Assembly: GCF_010095445.2 (NCBI RefSeq)
Contig: NZ_WFGV02000016.1
Location: 1 to 64,000 of the forward strand
DNA from: Pseudomonas sp. TNT3
Lineage (GTDB): Bacteria; Pseudomonadota; Gammaproteobacteria; Pseudomonadales; Pseudomonadaceae
Direction of reading: 5' to 3'
DNA: 64,000 bases
Positions 34,121-43,011 of the stretch are shown here, piece after piece (position 1 is the stretch's first letter; the number at the start of each line of letters is the position of its first letter). The position numbers and the translations under genes were made by a program. The notes beneath the pieces were generated by a model that saw only the letters and a list, made by a program, of their open reading frames with translations, was not told the origin of the DNA and did no database searches.

Positions 34121-34207
34121 GCAGGAGCGAGCCCGCTGGCGATGAGGCCATAACATTCAACATCTCTGTTGAATGCCCCGCCGTCATCGCGAACAGGCTC
34201 GCGCCTA
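34121..34207. repeat. REPIN (two inverted REP elements)
   Basis: GGAGCGAGCCCGCTGGCGATGA… and …TCATCGCGAACAGGCTCGCGCC face each other around an inner inverted CATTCAACATCTCTGTTGAATG. Confidence 0.75.
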
Positions 34208-34226
34208 TTGGTGCGTTGTGTCTGAC

Positions 34227-34571
34227 TCAAAGTACCGGCAGAGTCTTGTCCTTGATCACTGTCGTCGGTCCGTAGGACTTGACGCTGGCGATGCCTTTCT
34301 CCAGCGCAGCGGCGGAGGAGTAAGCCTCGCTGCTGCCAATGATCTCGTGGTTGCCGGCCTTCAGATTGAAATAGGGATGGCCGTCCTTGGTGCTCTTTCT
34401 CTCGTAGCGCTCATCCAGCGGGCTGTTCTTCTGGACCGAAGCAATGCCTCCATCGGCGGCGCTGCGGCTGGTGTAGTGCTCGCTGGTAAGAATGGTTTCA
34501 GCGTTGGCCGCCTTCAGCACAAACCGGAACTGACCGTTGCTGGTTTTGCTCAATTCGTACCATCCAGACAT
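34227..34571 (-). CDS. YegP family protein (two DUF1508 repeats)
   Basis: 114-residue protein of two tandem DUF1508 units: WYELSKTSNGQFRFVLKAAN…SEHYTSRSAADGGIASVQKN and RYERKSTKDGHPYFNLKAGN…SEAYSSAAALEKGIASVK (each written in parts). Length and duplication match E. coli YegP. AAGGAGA lies eight bases before ATG. Function unknown; the fold is a small beta-alpha dimer. Confidence 0.88.
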   Translation of the reverse strand: MSGWYELSKTSNGQFRFVLKAANAETILTSEHYTSRSAADGGIASVQKNSPLDERYERKSTKDGHPYFNLKAGNHEIIGSSEAYSSAAALEKGIASVKSYGPTTVIKDKTLPVL

Positions 34572-34646
34572 GCTCTTTTCTCCTTGGCAAATAAGAGGGT
34601 TCGCGCTTCAGAGTAAAGACCAGGCCGGGATTTTTGTCGCCTGTAC

Positions 34647-34728
34647 CGGCCTCATCGCGAGCAGGCACACTCCTACAGTCGGTGTACGCAAACTGAAGGT
34701 AGGAGCGAGCCTGCTCGCGACGAGGCCG
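34647..34728. repeat. REPIN
   Basis: CGGCCTCATCGCGAGCAGGC… and …GCCTGCTCGCGACGAGGCCG are inverted with a short spacer, between yegP and the RHH gene. Confidence 0.75.
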
Positions 34729-34750
34729 ACACAATCACCGACAAACCAGC

Positions 34751-35056
34751 CTACTTCACCCCCGCCCGCACCACCGACAACTCCGGCGCCTGCACCCGTC
34801 GCTGGCTCAAATACCGCGTGCAACTCACCCGCAGGAACGAAGCGAAATTCACCACTTCGCCGCGGTAATCCATCACCTCTTCATACAGCTTGGCGATCAG
34901 GTGATTGGTGGTCATGCCATCCGCCTCGGCGATCTCGCTGAGGATGTCCCAGAACTGGTTTTCCAGGCGCAGGGTGGTGACCACCCCGCAGATGCGCAGC
35001 GAGCGGGAGCGCGATTCGTAAAGAATCGGATCGGCTTTGACGTAGAGCTCGCACAT
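34751..35056 (-). CDS. ribbon-helix-helix domain protein
   Basis: 101-residue protein with a central ribbon-helix-helix (VTTLRLENQFWDILSEIAEA, DGMTTNHLIAKLYEEV, about 27-62) of the arylsulfate-sulfotransferase-linked/RHH_4 type. DNA-binding regulator by fold; target unknown. It lies 13 bp downstream of the DJ-1 gene and is probably in the same transcript. Confidence 0.75.
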   Translation of the reverse strand: MCELYVKADPILYESRSRSLRICGVVTTLRLENQFWDILSEIAEADGMTTNHLIAKLYEEVMDYRGEVVNFASFLRVSCTRYLSQRRVQAPELSVVRAGVK

Positions 35057-35069
35057 GAAATGTCCCCCG

Positions 35070-35651
35070 TTACAGCGTGATTTGGGTGCCCAGCAATCCG
35101 AGGAAGCCGGCCAGCCAGTTAGGATGCGCTGGCCAGGCTGGCGCCGTGGCCAGATTGCCCTGGACGTGACCTTGCGTCACCGGGATATCGATGAACGTAC
35201 CGCCCGCCAGACGAACTTCCGGCGCGCAGGCCGGGTAAGCGCTGCACTCGCGACCTTCGAGAATTCCCGCCGCCGCCAGCAGTTGCGCGCCGTGGCATAC
35301 GGCGGCGATCGGTTTGCCGGCCTTATCGAAGGCTTGTACCAGTTCAAGGACTTTGTCGTTCAAGCGCAGGTACTCAGGCGCACGACCGCCGGGGATGAGG
35401 AGCGCGTCATAGTCGGCTTCCGCGACTTTGGCGAAGTCGAAGTTAAGCGCAAACAAATGACCCGGTTTTTCGCTGTAGGTCTGGTCGCCTTCGAAGTCAT
35501 GGATCGCGGTACGTACCGTCTGGCCTGCAGTCTTGTCCGGGCAAACGGCGTGCACCGTATGGCCGACCATCAGCAGCGCCTGGAACGGCACCATTACTTC
35601 GTAATCCTCGACGTAATCGCCGACCAGCATCAGAATTTTTTTAGCGGCCAT
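35070..35651 (-). CDS. DJ-1/PfpI family protein
   Basis: 193-residue DJ-1 superfamily protein with nucleophile elbow [10 protein letters not shown] (Cys119, His120) and PGGRAPEYL before it. Members are glyoxalase III-like, chaperone or amidase-like enzymes; specificity cannot be read. AAAGGAG seven bases upstream of ATG. Upstream gene of the DJ-1/RHH pair. Confidence 0.88.
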   Translation of the reverse strand: MAAKKILMLVGDYVEDYEVMVPFQALLMVGHTVHAVCPDKTAGQTVRTAIHDFEGDQTYSEKPGHLFALNFDFAKVAEADYDALLIPGGRAPEYLRLNDKVLELVQAFDKAGKPIAAVCHGAQLLAAAGILEGRECSAYPACAPEVRLAGGTFIDIPVTQGHVQGNLATAPAWPAHPNWLAGFLGLLGTQITL

Positions 35652-35937
35652 GGGGAGGGCTCCTTTGGGGAATGCGTGGAGTATTCAAAGTAGTCTTTAT
35701 CTGTGGGGGTGGGTAATAACCGGTTATTACGGTTGGGCTGTTGTTATGGATAGGTGGCAGCTTTTTTGGGGGGGATTTTTTTAAGCAAGATCAAAAGATC
35801 GCAGCCTGCGGCAGCTCCTACGTTGAGGGGATTACCCTCAACTGTACGGATATTTCTGCGCCTGACTGTAAGCGCCAAAACCACGGGTTTATGGCTAGAT
35901 AAGGCGACTCCCGTCACCTTCGATTCTGGTTGCCATC
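35652..35937. other. intergenic region with dispersed repeat
   Basis: 286 bp between divergent genes. At 35788-35821 is GATCAAAAGATCGCAGCCTG…GGCAGCTCCTA, a sequence I recognise as a common P. fluorescens intergenic repeat. Promoters for both genes must lie here but are not obvious. Confidence 0.45.
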
Positions 35938-36855
35938 ATGTCCTCACGCGAAAACACCGGCATGGCCCTCGGTCTGCTCGGCGTTGTGATCTTCAGCCTC
36001 ACCCTGCCCTTCACGCGCATCGTCGTGCAGGAAATGCATCCGCTGCTTAACGGTCTGGGCCGAGCGCTGGTCGCCGCGGTTCCGGCGGCGCTGCTGTTGT
36101 TGTGGCACCGCGAGAAATGGCCGACGTGGAAACAGTTCAAGGGGCTGACGCTGGTGATCGCCGGCGTGATCCTCGGCTTTCCGGTCCTGTCAGCCTGGGC
36201 CATGCAAACTTTGCCGGCGTCCCATGGCGCGCTGGTCAATGGGTTGCAGCCCCTTTGCGTCGCGCTGTATGCCGCCTGGTTGTCCCACGAACGCCCCTCG
36301 AAAGCTTTCTGGGCCTGCGCCGCCCTGGGCAGTGCGCTGGTGCTCGGTTACGCGCTGATCAGCGGTGCCGGCAGTATCCAGGCGGGGGACTTGTTGATGC
36401 TCGGCGCGATTGCCGTAGGCGGGTTGGGTTACGCCGAAGGCGGCCGGTTGGCCAAGGAGATGGGGGGCTGGCAAGTGATTTGCTGGGCACTGGTGCTGTC
36501 GACACCGCTGCTGATCGGGCCAGTGACGTACCTGGCGTTTCAGCACCAGGGTGCAATATCAGCCAGGACCTGGTGGGCGTTTGGCTACGTCTCGCTGTTT
36601 TCGCAGTTCATCGGTTTTTTTGCCTGGTACGCCGGATTGGCGATGGGCGGCATTGCTCGCGTGAGCCAGATCCAGTTGCTGCAGATCTTCTTCACCATCG
36701 CCTTTTCAGCGCTGTTCTTTGGTGAACACATCGAGCCGATCACCTGGCTGTTTGCCGCCGGGGTGATCGTGACGGTGATGCTGGGGCGCAGGACCGCCGT
36801 CCAGTCAACGGCGGAAGCACGCCTGATCCCGAAGGGGACATCGCGTACAACATAA
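35938..36855 (+). CDS. DMT (EamA) family transporter
   Basis: 305-residue membrane protein with ten predicted helices in two EamA repeats (LGLLGVVIFSLTLPFTRIVV at the start, GIARVSQIQLLQIFFTIAFS in repeat two). Exporter of a metabolite or drug, substrate unknown. Ends 46 bp from the convergent methyltransferase gene, with a REP element between. Confidence 0.87.
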   Translation: MSSRENTGMALGLLGVVIFSLTLPFTRIVVQEMHPLLNGLGRALVAAVPAALLLLWHREKWPTWKQFKGLTLVIAGVILGFPVLSAWAMQTLPASHGALVNGLQPLCVALYAAWLSHERPSKAFWACAALGSALVLGYALISGAGSIQAGDLLMLGAIAVGGLGYAEGGRLAKEMGGWQVICWALVLSTPLLIGPVTYLAFQHQGAISARTWWAFGYVSLFSQFIGFFAWYAGLAMGGIARVSQIQLLQIFFTIAFSALFFGEHIEPITWLFAAGVIVTVMLGRRTAVQSTAEARLIPKGTSRTT

Positions 36856-36865
36856 CCGTTGAAGT

Positions 36866-36899
36866 CAGCCCGCCATTACGAGCGGGCTCGTCCCACAGG
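36866..36899. repeat. REP-like element
   Basis: CCCGCCATTACGAGCGGGCT…CCCACAGG, single REP-type palindrome between convergent genes. Confidence 0.5.
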
Positions 36900-36900
36900 A

Positions 36901-38115
36901 TCAGAGGTACCCGTCAGCCCGCAACAGGGTTTCCAGACAATGTTCGCTGATGTGGTAGAAATCCTTCAGCTCCTGAATCTTCACCAGCAGCTGAGCCGGG
37001 TCCACCGGCTCGGCACGTTTGACCGCCAGGATCATCTTGTTCTTGTTGGTGTGGTCCAGGGAGATGAACTCGAACACCTTGGTCTCGTATCCACAGGCCT
37101 CAAGAAACAACGCCCGCAAACTGTCGGTGACCATCTCGGCCTGCTGGCCCAAATGCAGACCGTATTGAAGCATCGGCTTGAGCAGCGCCGGGCTCTGGAT
37201 TTGCAGGCGGATCTGTTTGTGGCAGCACGGCGAACACATGATGATCGAGGCGCCGGAGCGGATACCGGTATGGATCGCGTAATCGGTGGCAATGTCGCAC
37301 GCATGCAGCGCAATCATCACATCCAGCTCGCTCGGCGCGACGCTGCGCACATCCCCGCACTTGAACACCAACCCCGGATGTTCGAGTTTTTCGGCAGCGG
37401 CGTTGCACAGCGTGACCATGTCTTCACGCAGTTCGACGCCAGTCACCACGCCTTCGGCTTTCAAGGTGTTGCGCAGGTAATCATGGATGGCGAACGTCAG
37501 ATAGCCCTTGCCCGAGCCGAAATCAGCCACTTGGACCGGCTTGTCCAATGCCAGCGGCGAGGTGGTCAGCGCATGGCTGAACACTTCGATGAACTTGTTG
37601 ATCTGCTTCCATTTCCGCGACATTGCCGGGATCAGTTCATGTTGCTTGTTGGTCACGCCCAGATCGGCGAGGAATGGCCGACTCAGGTCAAGGAAGCGGT
37701 TTTTCTCGCGGTTGTGCTCAGCGGACGGCACCTCACGCAATTGCTGAGGTTTACTCTTGAACAGCGAACTTTTGCCCTTTTTGCTGTATTCGAGCTGAAC
37801 TTCATCGGTCAACGACAGCAAGTGTGCATTTTTGAACGAGGCAGGTAACAGCGAGGCGAGTACCTCGACGCCCTCGGCAAGGGGCAGGTTTTTGGTGATG
37901 TCGCGGGTTTTGTAGCGATAAACGAAGGACAGGCAAGGCTGATCCTTGACTGTCAGCTGCTTGACGATGAGTCGCTGCAAGTCCGCTTCGGGGCCCACGT
38001 ACTTGGCCAGCACCAATTTGATGAAGGCGTTCTGATCGAGACTCGATTGCAGCAGATCAACGAATTGAGCGTGGTGATCCGGCGCGAGACTGGCAGGAGT
38101 AGCGGTGATAGACAT
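36901..38115 (-). CDS. SAM-dependent methyltransferase (METTL25/Methyltransf_32-like)
   Basis: 404-residue cytoplasmic protein. The SAM-binding motif VADFGSGKGYLTFAIHDYL (about 194-212) is followed by GVELREDMVTLCN and IALHACDIATDYAI, with CSPCCHKQIR after it, as in the Methyltransf_32 group of predicted RNA methyltransferases. The first 190 residues are a family-specific N-terminal domain. Substrate unknown. Single-gene unit. Confidence 0.8.
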   Translation of the reverse strand: MSITATPASLAPDHHAQFVDLLQSSLDQNAFIKLVLAKYVGPEADLQRLIVKQLTVKDQPCLSFVYRYKTRDITKNLPLAEGVEVLASLLPASFKNAHLLSLTDEVQLEYSKKGKSSLFKSKPQQLREVPSAEHNREKNRFLDLSRPFLADLGVTNKQHELIPAMSRKWKQINKFIEVFSHALTTSPLALDKPVQVADFGSGKGYLTFAIHDYLRNTLKAEGVVTGVELREDMVTLCNAAAEKLEHPGLVFKCGDVRSVAPSELDVMIALHACDIATDYAIHTGIRSGASIIMCSPCCHKQIRLQIQSPALLKPMLQYGLHLGQQAEMVTDSLRALFLEACGYETKVFEFISLDHTNKNKMILAVKRAEPVDPAQLLVKIQELKDFYHISEHCLETLLRADGYL

Positions 38116-38247
38116 GAAAGTAACGGCCTCGGGCGATGCGGATCGGGAATGACCGTTATTTTAGGGGGGATGGAGTCTTAGGGCACGGTGTTATTTTTCC
38201 AGGCCCTGGTCGCTCCGTCCCAAGACCTGAATGTTTGATCACTGACT

Positions 38248-38610
38248 TCAGGGCTCAACCAAGCGAAGTTTGCGATTATTCGGCGAATTAATAATGTATT
38301 TGACGATCAATCCCACCGGTACCGCCCAGGTCAGGCCATTGGCCGGATCAGTGATTACCGCGATGGTTTCCGTGCTTGCGTCCATATCCAGACGGCGGCG
38401 GTCGTTGCTGGATTTGAGGAGGCCATAGGCATGACTGACCAGCCTTTCAGCCAAATGCATCGGCACATCGAGATCCTGCAAGTGCTTGACGGCGCGACAG
38501 AACAATACCTGGTCATCGATCAATGTATCGGTCTGATGTCGAGCCAGGAACAAGCGAGCAATATCCAGCAAATCCTCATGCAGTTCAAAATACTCGTCAA
38601 CTTCCGTCAT
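38248..38610 (-). CDS. hypothetical protein in phage-derived patch
   Basis: 120-residue, mostly helical protein (MTEVDEYFELHEDLLDIARL…), with GGAGT before ATG. It starts just after the stop of the Ogr-like gene, so the two are cotranscribed. No recognised domain. Confidence 0.6.
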   Translation of the reverse strand: MTEVDEYFELHEDLLDIARLFLARHQTDTLIDDQVLFCRAVKHLQDLDVPMHLAERLVSHAYGLLKSSNDRRRLDMDASTETIAVITDPANGLTWAVPVGLIVKYIINSPNNRKLRLVEP

Positions 38611-38612
38611 GC

Positions 38613-38891
38613 TCAGGACTCCGGGTGCAATTCTGACGACGCGGGGCTGACCACAACGGGCCGGGCGGCGCTACGCAAATCCGGCCCGGCGAACGGCAAA
38701 CGCACAGCGGGATTGGGCATACCACTCGGAGACAATTCATGGGTCATTTCGAACTCGGCCCGCACCGACCAGCCGCAGGCTTCGGACGTGCATTGCAGAT
38801 AAGCCACTCGCAGGAATATATGACGCCCTTCGCTGGTTCGAATGCGCATCCGGCTCAGGCAGTGCGGACAAACCATTTTGTAGGTGCTCAT
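38613..38891 (-). CDS. Ogr/Delta-like zinc finger transcriptional activator
   Basis: 92-residue protein with four-cysteine finger CPHC (C9, C12) … CTSEAC (about C34, C39) and RIRTSEGRHIFLRVAYLQC between, as in P2 Ogr and P4 Delta, which activate phage late promoters. Tail about 40 residues longer than the finger and proline-rich. No late genes are nearby, so the target is either lost or elsewhere. Confidence 0.8.
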   Translation of the reverse strand: MSTYKMVCPHCLSRMRIRTSEGRHIFLRVAYLQCTSEACGWSVRAEFEMTHELSPSGMPNPAVRLPFAGPDLRSAARPVVVSPASSELHPES

Positions 38892-39191
38892 GCTTGAATC
38901 CCGGAGGTCATCTGGTGGTAATCAACCTGATCAAACGCAATACTGCTTGACGTACTGATCGGCACGGTCCGGCCATGCGAATAACGTCTGCCAGACGCAA
39001 GAAAGTGCATCGGGCAGTCGCTGAGTGGGTACAAGCCAAGCTCGTAGGAAATTACCCTGATACCATTAGGAAGTTTCGACATCGTGTTCTTCTGACTCAT
39101 AGTGGAAGATTGATTACTCACAAGATAAAAACAACTCATTGTGCATACGTTAGGTATTCAAAAAGCATATGTCAAAAGGAAAACGCTCAAA

Positions 39192-39617
39192 TTGCGTAGC
39201 AAAAAATCACAAGGCGTCCTGGCTCGCCTGAAGCATATTACCGGCACAACTACCGATGCTTCTTTGTCATCAGCGCTAAAAATTAGCCCGCAGACCCTTA
39301 GCAGCTGGAAAGGTCGCGACAGCACGCCATACTCATTATGCGTAGAATTGGCGCAAGCACGGGGCATCTCTCTCGACTGGTTATTGCTGGGTGTAGGGCC
39401 GATGCTGCGGCAAACACACGTAAACACCCTCGAAACCAGCCGGGAAAACACCCTGCGTGAAAATACAGTGCTCGCGCTGTGGCGCTTGCTCGACGACGAT
39501 GATCGCTGTGTCATACAACGCGCACTTGAAGAAAAGACGCGCTTGCGCGATCTGGAACTCAAGCTGGCGGAAATGTCCTCTATCCTGTCGGCGCTTCAAC
39601 ACGTTAACGACACATAA
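39192..39617 (+). CDS. CI-like phage repressor, N-terminal HTH type
   Basis: About 141-residue regulator with a phage CI-type helix-turn-helix (TTDASLSSALKISPQTLSSW) followed by SLCVELAQARGISLDWLLLG, typical of Bacteriophage CI repressor N-terminal domains, and a coiled-coil tail (LEEKTRLRDLELKLAEM) instead of a peptidase domain. Start uncertain: TTG 39192 follows AAAAGGAAAA; an ATG at 39141 extends the frame by 17 residues. Divergent from the Ogr-like gene. Confidence 0.72.
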   Translation: MRSKKSQGVLARLKHITGTTTDASLSSALKISPQTLSSWKGRDSTPYSLCVELAQARGISLDWLLLGVGPMLRQTHVNTLETSRENTLRENTVLALWRLLDDDDRCVIQRALEEKTRLRDLELKLAEMSSILSALQHVNDT

Positions 39618-39641
39618 CGTAATAGAAGCCCCCCGCACGCG

Positions 39642-39920
39642 TTACTTCAATGCATACCACAACACCATGATGTTTCCGCCGCTACGGAAAATCAGCGCGC
39701 ACGCCAGGACACTGATTCCTGCATGCCATGGGCTGACGGGCGTAAACGTTAGCAGTACGTCCATGCCCGCCAGGCAAAACAGGCTTCCACACAAACTGAT
39801 CAACAGACCATCTCGCCAACAACGACGTGCTTCGTCTCGCCGATAACAGGCCAGCCTGAATGCGCTCAGCAAATGAGCAATACCCGTTATGTACACAAGG
39901 AGCGTCATTGCACCACTCAT
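39642..39920 (-). CDS. putative 3-TM phage holin-like protein
   Basis: 92-residue protein with three hydrophobic helices (MTLLVYITGIAHLLSAFRLA, DGLLISLCGSLFCLAGMDVLL, and a third near ISVLACALIF) and GGNIMVLW, like the putative 3TM holin family. Its ATG overlaps the stop of the gene upstream (ATGA). Would permeabilise the inner membrane for lysis or secretion; no endolysin is adjacent. Confidence 0.65.
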   Translation of the reverse strand: MSGAMTLLVYITGIAHLLSAFRLACYRRDEARRCWRDGLLISLCGSLFCLAGMDVLLTFTPVSPWHAGISVLACALIFRSGGNIMVLWYALK

Positions 39921-40276
39921 CACCCTCGCCCTCTCAGGTGCCGGATGATTTCGCCAATACCGACGCCATCAATCCATTGCATGACCTTGATGCTGAGGGG
40001 GATGACGATCAGTGCGCAGAGAAATGCCGTCACGCCCCCGGTCAGAAAAGGTGCCAGCGGCAACGCGACAGGTGTGAACAGGTAGCCGACGCCCGCCGAC
40101 AACAATAACGAGCCGATACGCTGCCAGGCCTTGAAGTTACTGCGAGTCGTGGTAACGAGCCATGCGCCGAGCGCGGCACCGAAGAGTGCCTCACCGTCGA
40201 TAGAGGGCAGTGTGCCGATACCCAGTCCCAGCAGCAGTCCGCCGACACTGTTATAGGCCGAATCAGTGACGCTCAT
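39920..40276 (-). CDS. putative holin (Phage_holin_8-like)
   Basis: 118-residue membrane protein with glycine-rich helix GGLLLGLGIGTLPSIDGEAL, then RIGSLLLSAGVGYLF and FLTGGVTAFLCALIVIPL. Pattern suggests a putative phage holin family. ATG 40276 lies within the end of the LuxR-type gene (14-bp overlap), so LuxR-HTH, holin and holin form one tightly coupled operon. Confidence 0.65.
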   Translation of the reverse strand: MSVTDSAYNSVGGLLLGLGIGTLPSIDGEALFGAALGAWLVTTTRSNFKAWQRIGSLLLSAGVGYLFTPVALPLAPFLTGGVTAFLCALIVIPLSIKVMQWIDGVGIGEIIRHLRGRG

Positions 40277-40562
40277 CAGAGCCTCCCGATTCACTCTTTT
40301 CGACGTTGATGAAGCCCAACTCAATCGCCTTGAGCAAGGCCGCACTGCGTGAATTGACGGCGAACTTGCGGCGGATATTGGTGAAATGAAAGTTGACCGT
40401 CGACTCCGAGCAGTTCTGGATTCTGGCTATTTCCCAGGACGTTTTACCTTGAAAGCACCACAGCAAGGCTTCGGTTTCTTTCGCCGTCAGTTGTGCGGGC
40501 GGACGCTCTTCGCCACTGAGCGAGGCACATAAAAAAGGGTCGAGCGGTTGATTCGCAGACAT
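40263..40562 (-). CDS. LuxR-type HTH regulator without sensory domain
   Basis: 99-residue protein that is little more than a LuxR helix-turn-helix: LTAKETEALLWCFQGKTSWE, IARIQNCSESTVNFHFTNIR, RKF (about 25-70). No autoinducer domain. GGAGGGAGG precedes ATG. First gene of the operon with the two holin-like genes; likely controls phage/tailocin lysis functions, as quorum-type regulators do near some Pseudomonas bacteriocin clusters. Confidence 0.78.
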   Translation of the reverse strand: MSANQPLDPFLCASLSGEERPPAQLTAKETEALLWCFQGKTSWEIARIQNCSESTVNFHFTNIRRKFAVNSRSAALLKAIELGFINVEKSESGGSDERH

Positions 40563-40694
40563 GACAAAACCTCCCTCCAGGTCAGAACGCCCGATGCAGG
40601 GCGTTCGTTAATGGAAGGAGATGTTGAAGACAAGCAGGAACTCAAACAACGGGACGGGTTTGTAATAAGCAGAGGCACAAGTGACCGGTGATGC

Positions 40695-41312
40695 TCAGCC
40701 CAACACCACCAGCCGATTCGGCAATTCGTTCCTCACGTGCGTCACCGGCACATGCACTTTCAGCAACTCGCCGCAAGCTTCGACGCACGTTACGAAACCC
40801 TGCAACGTCTGCCCCTGCTTAACCTGCAAAGTGAACGCCGACACAATGTCATCCCAGCTCTTGTTGTCGAGACGGCTGGAGATGCCTTGATCCACCAGAA
40901 TCTCGACATAACGCTCGGCTTCGCAAACAAAGATCAGCATGCCGGTGCCACCCGCAGTGTGATGCAGGTTCTGTTCGAGGAACTGCCGACGCGCCAGGTT
41001 CGAAGCCCGCCAATGACGCACTGAACGCGGGATCAAGCGGGTGGTGATTTTTGGAATTCGGAACACCAGGCACAGCACGATAAAACTGGCCCATTGCACC
41101 AGCAGCAGACTGTGCAAGGTCAGCCAGCCGGTCAGATAATGCACGACACCCGGCACCACCAGCGCCAGCAGGCTGGCCCATAACAAAGGGATATACGCGT
41201 AGTCGTCGGCGCGAGCAGCGAGCACGGTCACCAGCTCGGCGTCCGTCTCGCGCTCGACACGGGCAATCGCTTCGGCGACTTTGCGTTGTTCGTGTTCATT
41301 CAGTAATGCCAT
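40695..41312 (-). CDS. TPM domain membrane protein
   Basis: 205-residue protein of the TPM (YgcG-like) family with two transmembrane helices in the first half (IPLLWASLLALVVPGVVHYL, LLVQWASFIVLCLVF) and the TPM core LIFVCEAERYVEILVDQGIS after them. Third gene of the lemA-TPM-TPM operon, 27 bp after the second. Role unknown; the trio recurs in many Proteobacteria. Confidence 0.82.
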   Translation of the reverse strand: MALLNEHEQRKVAEAIARVERETDAELVTVLAARADDYAYIPLLWASLLALVVPGVVHYLTGWLTLHSLLLVQWASFIVLCLVFRIPKITTRLIPRSVRHWRASNLARRQFLEQNLHHTAGGTGMLIFVCEAERYVEILVDQGISSRLDNKSWDDIVSAFTLQVKQGQTLQGFVTCVEACGELLKVHVPVTHVRNELPNRLVVLG

Positions 41313-41339
41313 TTCAAAGACGCTCGCTCATTATTTTTC

Positions 41340-42101
41340 TCACCAGCCACCCGACGAACCGCCGCCCCCGAAACTGCCCCCGCCACCGCTGAAGCCCCCG
41401 CCGCCACCGCCACCAAATCCGCCGCCGCCGAAACCGCCTCCCGAACCGCCTCGACCACCACCGCTGGGCATGATGCCGAGCATTTGGTAGACGAACACCA
41501 CCAGAATGAACAGCATCACCAGAAACACGAATACCCCGGGATGCCGCGACACGAAGTCAGCCCCCGGATCGCCTCTGGATTCGTACACCGTGGACGGTTC
41601 ATCGAGCGGATTGCCACCCAGTACCACCAGCATCGCGGCGACACCGTCGCTGATGCCTTTGCTGAAGTTGCCGCTCTTGAACGATGGCGTGATCACCTGA
41701 TTGATGATCACCGAGCTCTGCGCGTCAGTCAGGCGATCTTCCAGCCCATAACCGACTTCGATGCGCAGCTTGCGATCATCACGCGCAACGATCAACAGCG
41801 CGCCGTTGTTCTTGTCCTTCTGGCCAATGCCCCAGTAGCGACCTAGCTGATAACCGAAGTCCGCGATATCAGTGCCCTGCAGATCCGGCACCGTGACCAC
41901 TACCAATTGCTCGCCAGTGGCTTTCTCATGGGCCTGGAGCTGCTGGGTCAGCTGGTCGCGCACGGAGGGATCAATCATCCCGGCGTTATCGACCACCCGC
42001 CCGGTCAGCTGGGGAAATTTCAACTCGGCCTGTGCCGCCAGGGTGAACACCCAAAGCAGCAGCACCAGGCCAACTTTCAACACGCGCATTGGCAACCTCA
42101 T
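41340..42101 (-). CDS. TPM domain protein, YgcG family, glycine-rich C-terminus
   Basis: 253-residue protein with signal peptide (LLLWVFTLAAQA-ELKFP), periplasmic TPM domain (about 30-165; VVTVPDLQGTDIADFGYQLG, GALLIVARDDRKLRIEVGYG), one transmembrane helix (FVFLVMLFILVVFVYQML) and a cytoplasmic tail of almost only Gly, Phe and Ser. This is the classical YgcG layout. Operon with lemA upstream (64 bp). Confidence 0.87.
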   Translation of the reverse strand: MRLPMRVLKVGLVLLLWVFTLAAQAELKFPQLTGRVVDNAGMIDPSVRDQLTQQLQAHEKATGEQLVVVTVPDLQGTDIADFGYQLGRYWGIGQKDKNNGALLIVARDDRKLRIEVGYGLEDRLTDAQSSVIINQVITPSFKSGNFSKGISDGVAAMLVVLGGNPLDEPSTVYESRGDPGADFVSRHPGVFVFLVMLFILVVFVYQMLGIMPSGGGRGGSGGGFGGGGFGGGGGGGFSGGGGSFGGGGSSGGW

Positions 42102-42165
42102 CCGTGCACCAGCAGACCGGCTTCTACAGGGTTATTCACCTGCCATCACTGTTGGTGGTGATATT

Positions 42166-42774
42166 TCAAAATTTCACTTGAGGTGCTTTGTCCGCATCGG
42201 GGCTGGTTGCCTCGAAGGTTTCGCGGATCGGCAAATCGCTGTACATCACGCTATGCCAGAGGCGACCCGGGAAGGTTCGGATCTCGGTGTTGTACTTCTG
42301 CACCGCCAGAATGAAATCACGACGAGCGACCGCGATACGGTTCTCGGTGCCTTCGAGCTGCGACTGCAACGCCAGGAAATTCTGATTGGCCTTGAGGTCC
42401 GGATAACGCTCCGACACCACCATCAAGCGACTCAGCGCACCGGTCAGTTGATCCTGCGCCTGCTGGAACTGCTTGAGCTTTTCCGGATTATCGAGGGTGC
42501 TGGCGTCCACCTGGATCGAAGTGGCCTTGGCCCGGGCTTCGATCACTGCGGTCAGGGTTTCTTCCTCGTGCTTGGCATAGCCCTTCACGGTCTCCACCAG
42601 ATTGGGGATCAGGTCGGCGCGGCGCTGGTACTGGTTCTGCACCTGGCCCCAGGCGGCTTTGGCCTGCTCATCGAGGGTGGGAATGTTGTTGATGCCGCAA
42701 CCCGCCAGCAGTGTGGTCAGCAACAGCATCGCTGCCACTTGCAGGCTCGATCGATAATGGTGTCGTACGTTCAT
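42166..42774 (-). CDS. lemA: LemA family lipoprotein
   Basis: 202-residue LemA protein: N-terminal lipoprotein-like segment (LLLTTLLAGC, Cys26), then the helical LemA core with WGQVQNQYQRRADLIPNLVE and KYNTEIRTFPG. ATG 42774 chosen with GGGAG upstream. First gene of the operon with two TPM proteins, divergent from bglX. Function of LemA is not established. Confidence 0.88.
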   Translation of the reverse strand: MNVRHHYRSSLQVAAMLLLTTLLAGCGINNIPTLDEQAKAAWGQVQNQYQRRADLIPNLVETVKGYAKHEEETLTAVIEARAKATSIQVDASTLDNPEKLKQFQQAQDQLTGALSRLMVVSERYPDLKANQNFLALQSQLEGTENRIAVARRDFILAVQKYNTEIRTFPGRLWHSVMYSDLPIRETFEATSPDADKAPQVKF

Positions 42775-43011
42775 TCGGTTGACGCTCCCTTGCACATTCC
42801 GTTGAAAAAACAACCTGCGAACTTTGAACACGGCTCTTGGGGCATAATCGGCGCCGCCACTGGATTGCATCCAGCCGATGGGCTAAAAGATGCTCCAGGA
42901 TTAAAACAGTTCAGAAGTTTGCTGCATTTACCTGAACAACAATAGTCGCTCCCTAAATTTTGGCTGACCGGCGCGTCGTCACTGCCGTTTAGGCTTTCGA
43001 GAAAACTATTC

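Noticed and set aside
36859-37848. 329-codon plus-strand frame opposite the methyltransferase gene
   Set aside because: Antisense artefact; methyltransferase motifs are on the minus strand.
38888-39139. Possible small minus-strand gene overlapping the Ogr-like start (ATGA)
   Set aside because: No ribosome site and unremarkable composition; the overlap alone is not enough.
41281-41490. Proline-rich open frame
   Set aside because: It is the antisense of the glycine-rich tail of the YgcG-like protein.
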